In this document: positions 27,315-35,615 of the stretch, piece by piece
Position numbering within the stretch: position 1 is the stretch's first letter
Layout of the letters: each line of letters begins with the position of its first letter
Assembly (NCBI RefSeq): GCF_038618305.1
Contig: NZ_CP152017.1
Span: 721,501-785,500, forward strand
Source: Sporosarcina sp. FSL K6-2383
GTDB taxonomy: Bacteria > Bacillota > Bacilli > Bacillales_A > Planococcaceae
Direction of reading: 5' to 3'
Length of the DNA stretch: 64,000 bases
The notes under the pieces: model-generated
Told to the model about the DNA's origin: nothing
What the model saw: the letters and a program-made list of their open reading frames with translations, nothing else
Databases searched by the model: none
Made by a program: the position numbers and the translations under genes

Positions 27315-28226
27315 ATGGGGACAGGATTTGTGAACATTGGAAGCTTACAATTGGAGTCGGGCATTATGCTAGAAAATGTTCAGCTAGCCTATGAAAGAAT
27401 AGGTAGACCAGAGGCACAAACTGTCCTTATTTGCCACGCATTGACGGGAAATCATGAAACCATTGGAACGGATAAAAATCCAGGCTGGTGGAGTGGCCTT
27501 GTAGGTCAAGGGAAAAGTATCGATACCAATCAATTCTCGGTCATCTCGTTCAATGTGCTTGGAGGATGTGATGGATCGACGGGACCGTCATCTATCAATC
27601 CATCTACCGGGGCACCTTATGACGAGTTATTTCCAGAAGTGACCATTCGGGATATGGTACATGCGGAGCGCAAAGCGCTAACGGTACTAGGAGTAGATCG
27701 ACTACGCGCGGTGATTGGTGCTTCGCTTGGTGGTATGCGAGTCTTAGAATGGGGTATTTTATATGCAGATGATATGGATGTACTCGTACCGATTGCAGCT
27801 ACACCAACGCTAAGTGCGTATGGGGTTGGCTTGCAGGCGATAGGTAGTGATATAGGTTTCGGCAATGATGTGTATACAGGACCAGCTTTAGTAAAACACT
27901 TTGATCCGAATAGTTATTACACACTGCTCGGTGCTATGAATACCCATGATATTGGTCGTGGACGTGGAGGCATCGCGAACGCTTCTCGCCAATTCTCTGC
28001 AAAAGTAGTGGCATTCGCATTTACGAATGATTTGATTTATCCAACGGAAGAGATTCAGGCGTTTGCACATCTTGTTGAAGATTCAAGCTATGTTCTCGTC
28101 AATACACAATCCGAGCAGGATGGATTTTTAACTGAATTCGACAAATGGGGACTTATTATTAAGCAATTCATGGAGGTGGCGGTATGCCGTCAATCAAAGT
28201 CGCTATACTCGGTTTCGGCACTGTAG
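27315..28226 (+). CDS. metX: homoserine O-acetyltransferase-like protein lacking the usual catalytic His
   Basis: A 303-residue alpha/beta hydrolase of the MetX family, which acetylates homoserine. The nucleophile elbow GASLGGM is present, as is the Asp in TNDLIYP. The C-terminal GHDxFL segment that normally supplies the catalytic His here reads SEQDGFL, with no His. The protein is also shorter than the usual 340-380 residues. The ATG at 27315 is chosen; GGAG at 27301 is 10 nt away. The 3' end overlaps hom by 43 bp and includes its ribosome site. Position between metY and hom supports a methionine role; activity is uncertain. Confidence 0.8.
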   Translation: MGTGFVNIGSLQLESGIMLENVQLAYERIGRPEAQTVLICHALTGNHETIGTDKNPGWWSGLVGQGKSIDTNQFSVISFNVLGGCDGSTGPSSINPSTGAPYDELFPEVTIRDMVHAERKALTVLGVDRLRAVIGASLGGMRVLEWGILYADDMDVLVPIAATPTLSAYGVGLQAIGSDIGFGNDVYTGPALVKHFDPNSYYTLLGAMNTHDIGRGRGGIANASRQFSAKVVAFAFTNDLIYPTEEIQAFAHLVEDSSYVLVNTQSEQDGFLTEFDKWGLIIKQFMEVAVCRQSKSLYSVSAL

Positions 28227-29170
28227 GCGAAGGGATTTATAGGATTTTAAATGAAAGAAAAGAAGAGATTCGGCAAGAAACGGGGCATACGATTGACATC
28301 GTGTCTATCCTTGTGCGTGATAAGTCGAAAGAACGTCGTGTAACAGTTGGGACAGTCATTACAACTGATGTCCAAGAGATTTTGTTGAATCCGGACATCG
28401 ACGTCATTTTTGAAGCAATTGTTGGTGAAGAACCGGCATTTAGCTATTTAATAGAAGCAATTGACAAAGGCTATCATGTCATTACTGCCAATAAAGCGAT
28501 GTTTGCCAAACATGGCCCCGCGCTCGTCAAACATGCGGAAGCCCATGGTGTTCAAGCGCGCTATGAAGCAACCACAGCAGGCGGCGTACCGATTATCCGG
28601 ACGATTACGAGCTTGTTGCCGGCAGATCGTGTGCGACGTATTCGAGGAATTTTGAATGGCACATCGAATTTCATCCTGACGAAAATGCGAGAGGAAGAAA
28701 TTCCATTTAAAGCCGCATTGCATGAAGCACAGCAATTAGGCTATGCGGAAGCTGATCCGACAGATGATGTAAGTGGAATGGATGCGTTCCGAAAACTGAT
28801 GATTTTAAGTGCATTAGCATTTGGACGTCAACCCGATTGGCAAGACGTGCCGATTGTTGGCATTGATGGGGCAACAACTGAAGGTGTGCAGGATGCATCG
28901 AAGGGGAAATTACGTTATCGTCATATTGCTGATATTTCAATAGATGAGGATGGCATCTTACGTGGCAGTGTAGGTCCTGTACTGATTGGCGCGGACCATC
29001 CGTTGTATGGCGTTGATGGTGTAGATAATGCAATTATAGTAGACACAGACCATCTCGGGTCGCTAACACTCATTGGTCCTGGTGCAGGGATGTATCCGAC
29101 AGGCAGCGCAATGGTTGGGGATCTCTTGCAGGTTATCGGGAAACGTGAGGTAGTAACTGTATCGAATTGA
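28184..29170 (+). CDS. hom: homoserine dehydrogenase, short form without ACT domain
   Basis: A 328-residue enzyme that reduces aspartate semialdehyde to homoserine. The N-terminal NAD(P) fold is marked by GFGTVGEG and the catalytic domain by TTAGGVPIIRT and YAEADPTDDVSGMDA. The C-terminal ACT domain of about 100 residues found in many Hom proteins is absent, so feedback by threonine may be missing. It starts at ATG 28184 after GGAGGTGG, inside the end of metX. Being in the S-box operon, it probably feeds methionine synthesis. Confidence 0.93.
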   Translation: MPSIKVAILGFGTVGEGIYRILNERKEEIRQETGHTIDIVSILVRDKSKERRVTVGTVITTDVQEILLNPDIDVIFEAIVGEEPAFSYLIEAIDKGYHVITANKAMFAKHGPALVKHAEAHGVQARYEATTAGGVPIIRTITSLLPADRVRRIRGILNGTSNFILTKMREEEIPFKAALHEAQQLGYAEADPTDDVSGMDAFRKLMILSALAFGRQPDWQDVPIVGIDGATTEGVQDASKGKLRYRHIADISIDEDGILRGSVGPVLIGADHPLYGVDGVDNAIIVDTDHLGSLTLIGPGAGMYPTGSAMVGDLLQVIGKREVVTVSN

Positions 29171-29175
29171 ACATA

Positions 29176-29219
29176 AAACGAACCGCCGGAGATGATCTCT
29201 TGGCGGTTCGTTTATTTTG
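29176..29219 (+). terminator. intrinsic terminator of the metY-metX-hom operon
   Basis: AACGAACCGCC pairs with GGCGGTTCGTT and is followed by T residues. Confidence 0.85.
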
Positions 29220-29312
29220 TAACGTCAGAAAGTATAAGTTCGTTGATGACCTTATAAGAGCAACTACGGCTCTGCTGTCGCCTTTCAGGCTCGGCAATCG
29301 CTGAGTTTTCTA
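29219..29312. repeat. intergenic repeat, copy A (second copy at 47397-47487)
   Basis: About 90 bp, nearly identical to 47397-47487: shared blocks include AGTATAAGTTCGTTGATGAC, CTTATAAGAGCAACTACGGC and AGGCTCGGCAATC. Differences are a few substitutions and a 3-bp indel. It lies between hom and the converging BCCT gene. Confidence 0.9.
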
Positions 29313-29326
29313 AAAAATGTGAAGGG

Positions 29327-30823
29327 TTAATCCTTCTTCGACTTTATCAACTTCAATTCAGCCTTTAACGCCTTGATTAATGACACAATCATCAGTAGCA
29401 TGACGAATGAAAACGGTAGCGCTGCGATGATAATGGTGTTTTGTAGGGCGGTCAGTCCGTTGACGGACAACAGGATTATCGCAATTGTAGATTGGATAAT
29501 ACCCCAAGTAAGTTTGACGTTATTTGGCGGTGTCAACGAACCGTTTGTCGACTGCATACCGAGAACAAATGTCGCAGAATCGGCTGATGTGATGAAGAAT
29601 GAAGCAATTAAAAAGATCGCTAAAACTGATATAAAGAGCGACATCGGCATCACGTTAAACATTTCAAAAATCGTCAACTCTGTTGAAGGAATCGTTAAAT
29701 CAGTGAGTCCTTTTTTCTGGATATCAATTGCCGTCGTACCAAACGCCGAAAACCAAAATGTCCCGAGTAATGTAGGGGCAGCGAGCACACCGATCATGAA
29801 TTCTCTGATGGTACGCCCTTTCGAAATGCGGGCGATGAACATACTGACAAATGGTGCCCATGAAATCCACCATGCCCAATAGAAAATCGTCCAAGTATCG
29901 AGCCATTCCCGATTATCTGGATCCAATGGTGCTGTCCTAAAACTCATCGGAATCAGGTTGGCGACGTAGCCGCCGAGTGATTCAGTGAACATATTAAAAA
30001 TGAGTAGCGTAGGTCCCAAAATGATAATGAGCCCTAGCAGAATGAAGGCCAATACTAAGTTCGTATTCGACAAGTATTTGATGCCTTTACTCAAGCCAGA
30101 CCATGCCGATGCGACGAATAAAACGGTCACAACTGCAATGATAACAAATTGTGATTTAATGCTAATGGTTATATCAAATAGATAGTGAAGGCCTGCATTA
30201 ATTTGAACAGCACCGAAGCCGAGAGTCGTAGCGACTCCAAATGATGTCGCGAAAACGGCAAGCACATCGATGAAAATGCCCCAAGGACCTTCCATCTTTT
30301 TACCGAATATCGGCTTCAATGTTGCTGAAATTAATCCCGGTTCCCCTTTACGGAACTGGAAGAAGGCGAGTGATAAGGCAATAACTCCATACATGGCCCA
30401 TACGTGGAACCCCCAATGGAAGAAAGACTGGCGCAGGGCTTCTTTAAAAGCAGCATCCGTATTAGGATCTTCCGTCGCCGGACTGATAGCGAAATGTGAT
30501 AATGGCTCGGCAGCACTGTAAAATACAACCCCGATGCCCATTCCAGCTGAAAATAGCATGGCTATCCAAGTAATTGTTGAAAACTGTGGTCGATCGGTAT
30601 CTTTGCCAAGTCGGATATTGCCATATGGACTAAAGATAAAGTAGACGCTAAGTATAGCCATAAATGACATGAGTAACATGTAGTACCAACCAAAACGTGA
30701 TGCTACGAAGTTTTTAGCATTTGCCGTAACAGCTTCGAAGCTCTCAGGTGACAGTGCGCCATAGATGACGACTAAAATAATCAACCCGACTGCGATATAA
30801 AAGACATTTGAAATTTTCTTCAT
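29327..30823 (-). CDS. BCCT family betaine/carnitine/choline transporter
   Basis: A 498-residue secondary transporter with about 12 helices. The glycine-rich GMGIGVVFYSAAEP stretch near residue 95 and the aromatic WAWWISWAPFVSMFIARISKGRT near 310-332 are diagnostic of the BCCT family. It takes up glycine betaine or related osmolytes, with sodium. Length is close to OpuD-type carriers. It has a well-formed promoter and no partner genes. Confidence 0.9.
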   Translation of the reverse strand: MKKISNVFYIAVGLIILVVIYGALSPESFEAVTANAKNFVASRFGWYYMLLMSFMAILSVYFIFSPYGNIRLGKDTDRPQFSTITWIAMLFSAGMGIGVVFYSAAEPLSHFAISPATEDPNTDAAFKEALRQSFFHWGFHVWAMYGVIALSLAFFQFRKGEPGLISATLKPIFGKKMEGPWGIFIDVLAVFATSFGVATTLGFGAVQINAGLHYLFDITISIKSQFVIIAVVTVLFVASAWSGLSKGIKYLSNTNLVLAFILLGLIIILGPTLLIFNMFTESLGGYVANLIPMSFRTAPLDPDNREWLDTWTIFYWAWWISWAPFVSMFIARISKGRTIREFMIGVLAAPTLLGTFWFSAFGTTAIDIQKKGLTDLTIPSTELTIFEMFNVMPMSLFISVLAIFLIASFFITSADSATFVLGMQSTNGSLTPPNNVKLTWGIIQSTIAIILLSVNGLTALQNTIIIAALPFSFVMLLMIVSLIKALKAELKLIKSKKD

Positions 30824-30864
30824 ATTTCCCCCTTGAATTGCTCATCATTTAGAAACAATTTTCA

Positions 30865-30893
30865 ACTATACTAGTAAAGTATTATGAAAGCAA
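30865..30893 (-). promoter_or_regulatory. promoter of the BCCT transporter gene
   Basis: On the minus strand TTGCTT (30893-30888) and TATAGT (30870-30865) are 17 bp apart, about 40 bp before the start codon. Confidence 0.7.
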
Positions 30894-30946
30894 CCATTTG
30901 GCGGAAATAGTTTACCCTTAACGGCTTGAGAATAAACTCGAATTAG

Positions 30947-30985
30947 AAAAAACTGGATAAGGACGTCGGCGTCTTAAACCAGTTC
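30947..30985 (-). terminator. terminator after the small HTH gene
   Basis: AACTGG..TAAG..ACG pairs with CGTCTTA..CCAGTT; on the minus strand it is followed by TTTTTT. Confidence 0.8.
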
Positions 30986-31216
30986 TTAGTCTTCGTCTTT
31001 TATATCGCGATCGGGAGGTAGTGGTTCGTTACGCCAGTCGTCAATTTGTTGTTTTAAGGCTTCAAGCTGTTCAAAATAAAGACCAAATTGAGCTTTATTA
31101 ATCAAAAATTGTTCACCGTCGTGGACTGAACGAATGCGGCCTTCCCGCACATACTTCTGGATTTGTATGATAGGCATCCCTAAGTGTTCAGCGGCTTCTT
31201 CGATTGTGATATACAT
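30986..31216 (-). CDS. excisionase-family helix-turn-helix protein
   Basis: A 76-residue DNA-binding protein. Residues 1-48 (ITIEEAAEHLGMPIIQIQKY and VREGRIRS) form the MerR/excisionase-like helix-turn-helix. The tail is acidic and proline-containing. Similar stand-alone proteins are common in Bacillales chromosomes, so the name does not imply a nearby mobile element; I see no integrase. It has its own terminator and lies downstream of queT on the same strand. Confidence 0.75.
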   Translation of the reverse strand: MYITIEEAAEHLGMPIIQIQKYVREGRIRSVHDGEQFLINKAQFGLYFEQLEALKQQIDDWRNEPLPPDRDIKDED

Positions 31217-31276
31217 AGAGTCCTCCTTAAAAATCCCCCCTACTTCAAGTGTGAACAGTGAAATAGAGGGGAAATA

Positions 31277-31759
31277 TTAGATGAGTTTTTCGAAATTCAA
31301 TCGTTTATTCAATGCAAGCATAATCGGAATCCCGACAGCCATAACGACAAATTCACCTACTGCAACAGTTAACCAAGTGAATAGAAATGGTAATTCCAAA
31401 GCGAGGTTCAATTCAAATGCAATGATGCACATTAAAAATGTGAACACAGCTGTATTGAATAACATACGCTTTAAAATTCCGCTAATAAATTTTGCAGAGA
31501 AAATCGTAATCGTCAGTGCGATGAGCGATTGAGCTACTCCAAAAAATAGATCATATAATCCAAGTGGTGAAAATAAATTCGCTACAAAAACACCAAGTAC
31601 AATAGCGAAGATGAACTTCTTATTAAAGACAACGAGATGATTGAACATCTCAGATAGACGGAATTGCACATTTGTGAATCCGAATGGTGCCACTAGTAAA
31701 GTGACGGCAACATACAAAGCAGCAATAATCCCGCTTGTTGCCAACGTTTTAACCTTCAT
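31277..31759 (-). CDS. queT: QueT-family queuosine precursor transporter
   Basis: A 160-residue membrane protein with about five helices, the S component type of an ECF transporter for queuosine precursors (preQ0/preQ1). The family segment FGFTNVQFRLSEMFNHLVVF (about residues 26-45) is clear. The strongest support is the preQ1-I riboswitch covering its ribosome site. The shared ECF energy-coupling module is not in this window. Confidence 0.9.
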   Translation of the reverse strand: MKVKTLATSGIIAALYVAVTLLVAPFGFTNVQFRLSEMFNHLVVFNKKFIFAIVLGVFVANLFSPLGLYDLFFGVAQSLIALTITIFSAKFISGILKRMLFNTAVFTFLMCIIAFELNLALELPFLFTWLTVAVGEFVVMAVGIPIMLALNKRLNFEKLI

Positions 31760-31768
31760 TATTCAATT

Positions 31769-31811
31769 CCTCCTAGTTTTTTTACGTGGGATGGTTGATG
31801 AACCACGTGGT
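31769..31811 (-). promoter_or_regulatory. preQ1-I riboswitch (translational)
   Basis: On the minus strand the stem CACGTGG..CCCACG encloses GGTTCATCAACCATCCC, followed by the A-rich tail AAAAAAACTAGGAGG. The tail contains the ribosome binding site of queT, so ligand binding should block translation. The arrangement matches the compact preQ1-I consensus. Confidence 0.9.
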
Positions 31812-31934
31812 GAAAAGCCTGTCTAACAGTGTAGCATACAGTTTTTGTTTGGTATATGGTTAGAGATATTTATGTATAATTAAGTGTTTTCAGCATTACT
31901 GATGCATCACATATCACTCACTATATAACATAGT

Positions 31935-31960
31935 ATATGACTGTCTATTTGATGTCATAT
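31935..31960. promoter_or_regulatory. putative operator of the first type II TA module
   Basis: A perfect inverted repeat, ATATGAC (31935-31941) and GTCATAT (31954-31960), separated by 12 bp, lies just upstream of TATAAT at 31975-31980. Suited to autorepression by the antitoxin. Confidence 0.5.
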
Positions 31961-31980
31961 CTTGTATAATTTGAAGTAAT
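31949..31980 (+). promoter_or_regulatory. candidate promoter of the first type II TA module
   Basis: TATAAT at 31975-31980 is a perfect -10. The nearest -35-like hexamer, TTGATG at 31949-31954, is 20 bp away, longer than ideal. Confidence 0.4.
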
Positions 31981-32009
31981 ACAAGCATACTATAAAGGAG
32001 ATGAAAGAA

Positions 32010-32369
32010 ATGAAGGTGGATGTTATGGAGAAACCACAATTCAATGTAGATCAAGTCGTCCCAGCCTCGGTTGCTGCTAGACGTTTTGGAGAAGTACGTA
32101 AAAACGCAAAAGTTATTCCACAGTTTATATCTGAAAATAATCGCATAGATTCGGTTGTACAAAGTTATGAGGATTATGAAAAGATGTATATGGAGCTAGA
32201 ATACCTTCGCGAAATGACACGAGAATATAACCTCTCGATTCGTGTTCAGCAGGCGGATGAAAATCCTACTAATCGATATAGTCTTCAAGAAGTTATGGGC
32301 GATGCTGAGTATGGGGAGTTTCGAAAAATTGATCCGAATACTATAGCGGATGAAGATTTGTTTGAATGA
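32010..32369 (+). CDS. type II antitoxin, Phd/YefM-like
   Basis: A 119-residue antitoxin. The N-terminal part (VVPASVAARRFGEVRKNAKV...) resembles the Phd/YefM dimerisation and DNA-binding fold; the C-terminal half is acidic and should wrap the toxin. The ATG at 32010 is preferred with AAAGGAG 9 nt upstream; ATG 32025 is an alternative. Its stop codon overlaps the toxin start (ATGA), so production is coupled. Confidence 0.72.
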   Translation: MKVDVMEKPQFNVDQVVPASVAARRFGEVRKNAKVIPQFISENNRIDSVVQSYEDYEKMYMELEYLREMTREYNLSIRVQQADENPTNRYSLQEVMGDAEYGEFRKIDPNTIADEDLFE

Positions 32370-32689
32370 TGATGAAAAAGTTTGATGTTGTATTCATACA
32401 AGAAGCTAAAGAGGATTATCAGAAGTTAGATGGGTCAGTAAAAAGGTTTGTGGATATTGCAATTGCGAAAATGGAGTTGCGAGCGGACGAACTTGGAGAA
32501 GAACTCACAAAAAAGCAGCAATCCAATCTAATTGGATGTAGAAAAATCAAGTTTAAGAAAATTGGCATCCGAATTGTTTATCGGATTGTTGCTGATAAAG
32601 CTGAAATCGCTGAAATTATTGCCATAGGAAAGCGCGAAGAGAATGAAGTTTATAAAAATGCAGTTAAGCGTTTAAACACACTTTCTTAA
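32366..32689 (+). CDS. type II toxin, RelE/ParE family
   Basis: A 107-residue basic protein with the RelE/ParE fold pattern (DVVFIQEAKEDYQKLDGSV at the N-terminus; KKIGIRIVYRIVADKAEIAEIIAIGKRE at the C-terminus). Such toxins cleave mRNA on the ribosome or poison gyrase; which one applies cannot be told. Three consecutive in-frame ATG codons (32366, 32369, 32372) overlap the antitoxin stop. A terminator follows. Confidence 0.78.
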   Translation: MMMKKFDVVFIQEAKEDYQKLDGSVKRFVDIAIAKMELRADELGEELTKKQQSNLIGCRKIKFKKIGIRIVYRIVADKAEIAEIIAIGKREENEVYKNAVKRLNTLS

Positions 32690-32728
32690 AAGCTCTTGTG
32701 CAAATAACAACTTTGCAAGGGCTTTTTT
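32688..32728 (+). terminator. terminator of the first type II TA module
   Basis: AAAAGCTCTTG..GCAAA pairs with TTTGC..AAGGGCTTTT and is followed by T residues. Confidence 0.8.
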
Positions 32729-32756
32729 GTAGTTGATTTATAGGAGGAGGGTTACA

Positions 32757-33635
32757 GTGTCACAGCGCATTTCATACTTAGTCGTACTGCTCGGAGCAAT
32801 CCTTTGGGGAACAACCGGCACTGCGCAGACGTTTATGCCACAAACGATTCATCCGCTAGCGGTAGGGGCGTCGAGACTTGCGGTTGGTGGATTTTCATTG
32901 CTCATCATTTTACTAATCCTTCGTAAGATCAACTTCCGAAATTGGCCGTGGAAATCGACAGTATATGCGGCTATTTCGATGGCGGTTTTCCAGTATTTAT
33001 TCTTTTCTTCAGTTCGATTAACAGGCGTGGCCATCGGAACGGTTGTCACCATCGGTAGTGCGCCTGTATTTTCGGGTATTATTGAATGGTTGCTCGTAAA
33101 ACGTCGTCCGACAGGAGTATGGCTGATGGCAACAGCGCTTGCCATTATTGGCTGTGCATTGCTCTTTTTAAATAAAGAGGGCATCGTGGTTAATCCAATT
33201 GGGGTCGCCATGTCATTGGGGGCTGGGTTATTGTTTGCATTTTATACGCTTGTCAATAAAGACATACTTGCCAAGGTGGATACTGTACCCGCTGTTGCGG
33301 TAATCTTTTCGATGAGTGCCATGATGCTGTTACCTTTTCTATTTTTATTCGAAACGGAAGGTTTGCTGACAGGGCGTGGAATTTCGGTCGTGTTATATCT
33401 AGGAATTGCGACGACGAGTATTGCATACATTTTATTTTCCGCGGGATTGAAACGTATTCCGTCATCGTCGGCAGTCACATTGTCACTTGCAGAACCATTG
33501 ACTGCGGCTGTATTAAGTGTCCTTGTCGTTGGTGAGCAGCTGAATATGACATCGTGGATGGGGGTTGCGCTCCTGCTCGGTGGCATACTTGTATTGACAT
33601 TAGGTGGGAGAAAAAATAATAGACAGAGAGCATGA
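32757..33635 (+). CDS. EamA/DMT family transporter
   Basis: A 292-residue membrane protein with ten helices in two EamA repeats (about residues 5-135 and 145-285), the drug/metabolite transporter family. Cargo is unknown; many relatives export amino acids or metabolites. The start is GTG at 32757 with GGAGGAGGG 6 nt upstream. Single gene. Confidence 0.82.
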   Translation: MSQRISYLVVLLGAILWGTTGTAQTFMPQTIHPLAVGASRLAVGGFSLLIILLILRKINFRNWPWKSTVYAAISMAVFQYLFFSSVRLTGVAIGTVVTIGSAPVFSGIIEWLLVKRRPTGVWLMATALAIIGCALLFLNKEGIVVNPIGVAMSLGAGLLFAFYTLVNKDILAKVDTVPAVAVIFSMSAMMLLPFLFLFETEGLLTGRGISVVLYLGIATTSIAYILFSAGLKRIPSSSAVTLSLAEPLTAAVLSVLVVGEQLNMTSWMGVALLLGGILVLTLGGRKNNRQRA

Positions 33636-33650
33636 ATAGCTCCCTGTCTA
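33621..33650. terminator. hairpin shared by the EamA gene and the opposing two-gene unit
   Basis: AGACAG-GAGC pairs with GCTC-CTGTCT with one mismatch. The T-run is on the minus strand (ATTATTTTTT), so it mainly serves the leftward genes. Confidence 0.6.
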
Positions 33651-33665
33651 TTTGTACTGCTCAAA

Positions 33666-34214
33666 TCAAATCCTTATATCCGTAACAGGTACCGCGCGTC
33701 GAATGGCTCCCAGTAGGAGTAAAAATGCGATATCCACAACCAAGGCGCCTATCGTAAAGGCAACCACTATCGTCATCCAAGGATATTCGGGCATGTTCAT
33801 GGAGAAAGACATGAGGAATAGTACTGCCAGCTGGATAGCGATATAAAATGTATAGACGCTTTTCGTTCGCTGGATGAGCGCCTGATTACCAGAGTCTGCG
33901 ACGATGCTTTTTAGAATGGCGAATAAAAAATAAGCGACAATTAATTTGAGGAAAGATAGTGCTATTGCATAGGGTTCCCACGCGCCAAGATAAGGTGCTG
34001 AAAGGTCAACGAAAATAGCTGGAATCGAAATAATAGCCCCAATTATCGCCACAAATCTTGCTTTTTTAGCCTGTGGGTATTGCTTGAGTAGCAGTAAACA
34101 TCCCGAAGCAATGAATACATAGCCCAGCGGATCAGCAAACCAATCAATCCCAATTTGAATGCGGAAAAAGATGAAAAGATATCCCCAGAATAGATACTGC
34201 AATGCTTTATTCAT
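33666..34214 (-). CDS. integral membrane protein of unknown function
   Basis: A 182-residue protein with about five to six helices and no recognised family motif. The ATG at 34214 follows AAGGGGG; it overlaps the stop of the upstream gene by 8 bp, so the two are co-translated. The partner is a membrane-anchored extracellular protein, suggesting a small membrane complex. Confidence 0.65.
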   Translation of the reverse strand: MNKALQYLFWGYLFIFFRIQIGIDWFADPLGYVFIASGCLLLLKQYPQAKKARFVAIIGAIISIPAIFVDLSAPYLGAWEPYAIALSFLKLIVAYFLFAILKSIVADSGNQALIQRTKSVYTFYIAIQLAVLFLMSFSMNMPEYPWMTIVVAFTIGALVVDIAFLLLLGAIRRAVPVTDIRI

Positions 34215-35115
34215 CAGTATCCCCCTTTGTTTTTGCCTTGATAATAGCCTTGACATCTTGTTTTTCTAAATAAGGCTGTGTAAAGATGCCGGATGTTGTA
34301 GTGAAGTCCTTGCCTGACTCCGTTGTACCCTTCATATAGATATTTACATTCAAAACTTTTGTCGAATTTGTAGGGAACTTACTGTGAATACTGATTCTGT
34401 CATGTTCATTTAATTGAATGGGAAATGCAACGTTCCTTAAGTTTAGCCCCGGTAAGTCATTCCACTCCTGATCCATTGAATCTAGAAAATCGGCCTCTGC
34501 TGCCTTTGAGTCTAGCGGAGTTTTTGGTCTATTCATTTTAATGAAGAAATCATCCTGCAGGTCGTCCTTGAATGAGTGCTCAACGGAATGGATGGTCAAT
34601 GGTTCAAGCGCGCGATAGTAGCTTTGGCTAAAGTTATGGTTGTTGCTTCCGGAACTTGTTTGTTCAAGTGGCCTCGTATTTAGATGGAGTGGATGTGTCA
34701 TAAGATGGCCGATAGGCGTGGTGACGACTCTACCATCTGAAAAAACAACATCCATTTCTGTTGTTTCATAATCCAATTGATCCCCATAAGGGTTGTAAAA
34801 CTCCACATCAACACTACGTAACACGTAACGTCCGAAGTCTTGGTGATTATAGATTTGATGAGTGTTATTAAAAAAGCCATTCGACTGTTCTGGATAAGCA
34901 CTCAGGTCACCAGCATTCATGGAGTTAATCACAGACGTGTCATTTTTATTCGTCAAGTAGAAAAACCTTACATATAGGTGATCCTGATACGCCATATCAA
35001 TATAATGGTCCAAAAAGATAGGCTCATCTAGCTGTTTGGAGTAAGCGTACAGAGAATTAGCCATCCAACTGATGCCTATTAAGCTAAGAGCAACCCAGAA
35101 AAAATGTCCTTTCAT
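34207..35115 (-). CDS. membrane-anchored extracellular protein of unknown function
   Basis: A 302-residue protein with an N-terminal signal-anchor (HFFWVALSLIGISWMANSLYA, shortened here to its first 20 residues: HFFWVALSLIGISWMANSLY) and a large hydrophilic outside domain rich in Asp, Asn and Ser. No family is recognised. The ATG at 35115 has AGAGGGGGAA upstream. Co-translated with the downstream membrane protein. Confidence 0.6.
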   Translation of the reverse strand: MKGHFFWVALSLIGISWMANSLYAYSKQLDEPIFLDHYIDMAYQDHLYVRFFYLTNKNDTSVINSMNAGDLSAYPEQSNGFFNNTHQIYNHQDFGRYVLRSVDVEFYNPYGDQLDYETTEMDVVFSDGRVVTTPIGHLMTHPLHLNTRPLEQTSSGSNNHNFSQSYYRALEPLTIHSVEHSFKDDLQDDFFIKMNRPKTPLDSKAAEADFLDSMDQEWNDLPGLNLRNVAFPIQLNEHDRISIHSKFPTNSTKVLNVNIYMKGTTESGKDFTTTSGIFTQPYLEKQDVKAIIKAKTKGDTDE

Positions 35116-35318
35116 GAACGATTCCCCCTCTTCCATTCGTTCCAGTATATCAAATGGATAATAGTTCCTCTACCTTGATTAATAAAATGAAAAATAATAT
35201 GATGAAAGTAGGATTTCGGGATAATCTAATTATCATTTTTTCTTTATTTGAATAAACTAGAAAGAAGGCGGTTAGATTGATGCCATTAGTGAATATGAAT
35301 GAAAGAAGGGGAATCCAA

Positions 35319-35615
35319 ATGGAAGAGACGTACTCTAAAAATGTCCGTTTGCGCCCAAAAGGTCAAGTGACAATACCCAATGAAGTTATTGAACTGTTGC
35401 AGTTACATACAGATGATAACTTTAAGCTAACTGTGGAAGACGGCCGAATTGTACTCATTCCGATGATGGAAATAGCAAAGGATCAGGCGTGGTTTTGGAA
35501 AGAAGCATGGCAAGCGGCTGAACAAGAAGCGCAATATGATATAGAGCATAGTAAAACGAGCAAACCATTAGCAATTGATCAAGCAATTGCATGGTTAGAT
35601 GAAGAGGAAGACTAA
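35319..35615 (+). CDS. AbrB/MazE-like antitoxin
   Basis: A 98-residue protein with the AbrB/SpoVT swapped-hairpin motif VRLRPKGQVTIPNEVIELLQ in its first 30 residues and an acidic C-terminal tail that likely binds the toxin. The ATG at 35319 has AAGGGG 8 nt upstream; an upstream ATG at 35280 also has a site (AAGGCGG) and would add 13 residues. It is immediately followed by a RelE-like toxin gene. Confidence 0.75.
   Translation: MEETYSKNVRLRPKGQVTIPNEVIELLQLHTDDNFKLTVEDGRIVLIPMMEIAKDQAWFWKEAWQAAEQEAQYDIEHSKTSKPLAIDQAIAWLDEEED

Noticed and set aside
30986..31216. Evidence for an integrated mobile element (excisionase-like gene)
   Set aside because: Only a stand-alone helix-turn-helix protein; no integrase, att repeats or phage genes nearby.
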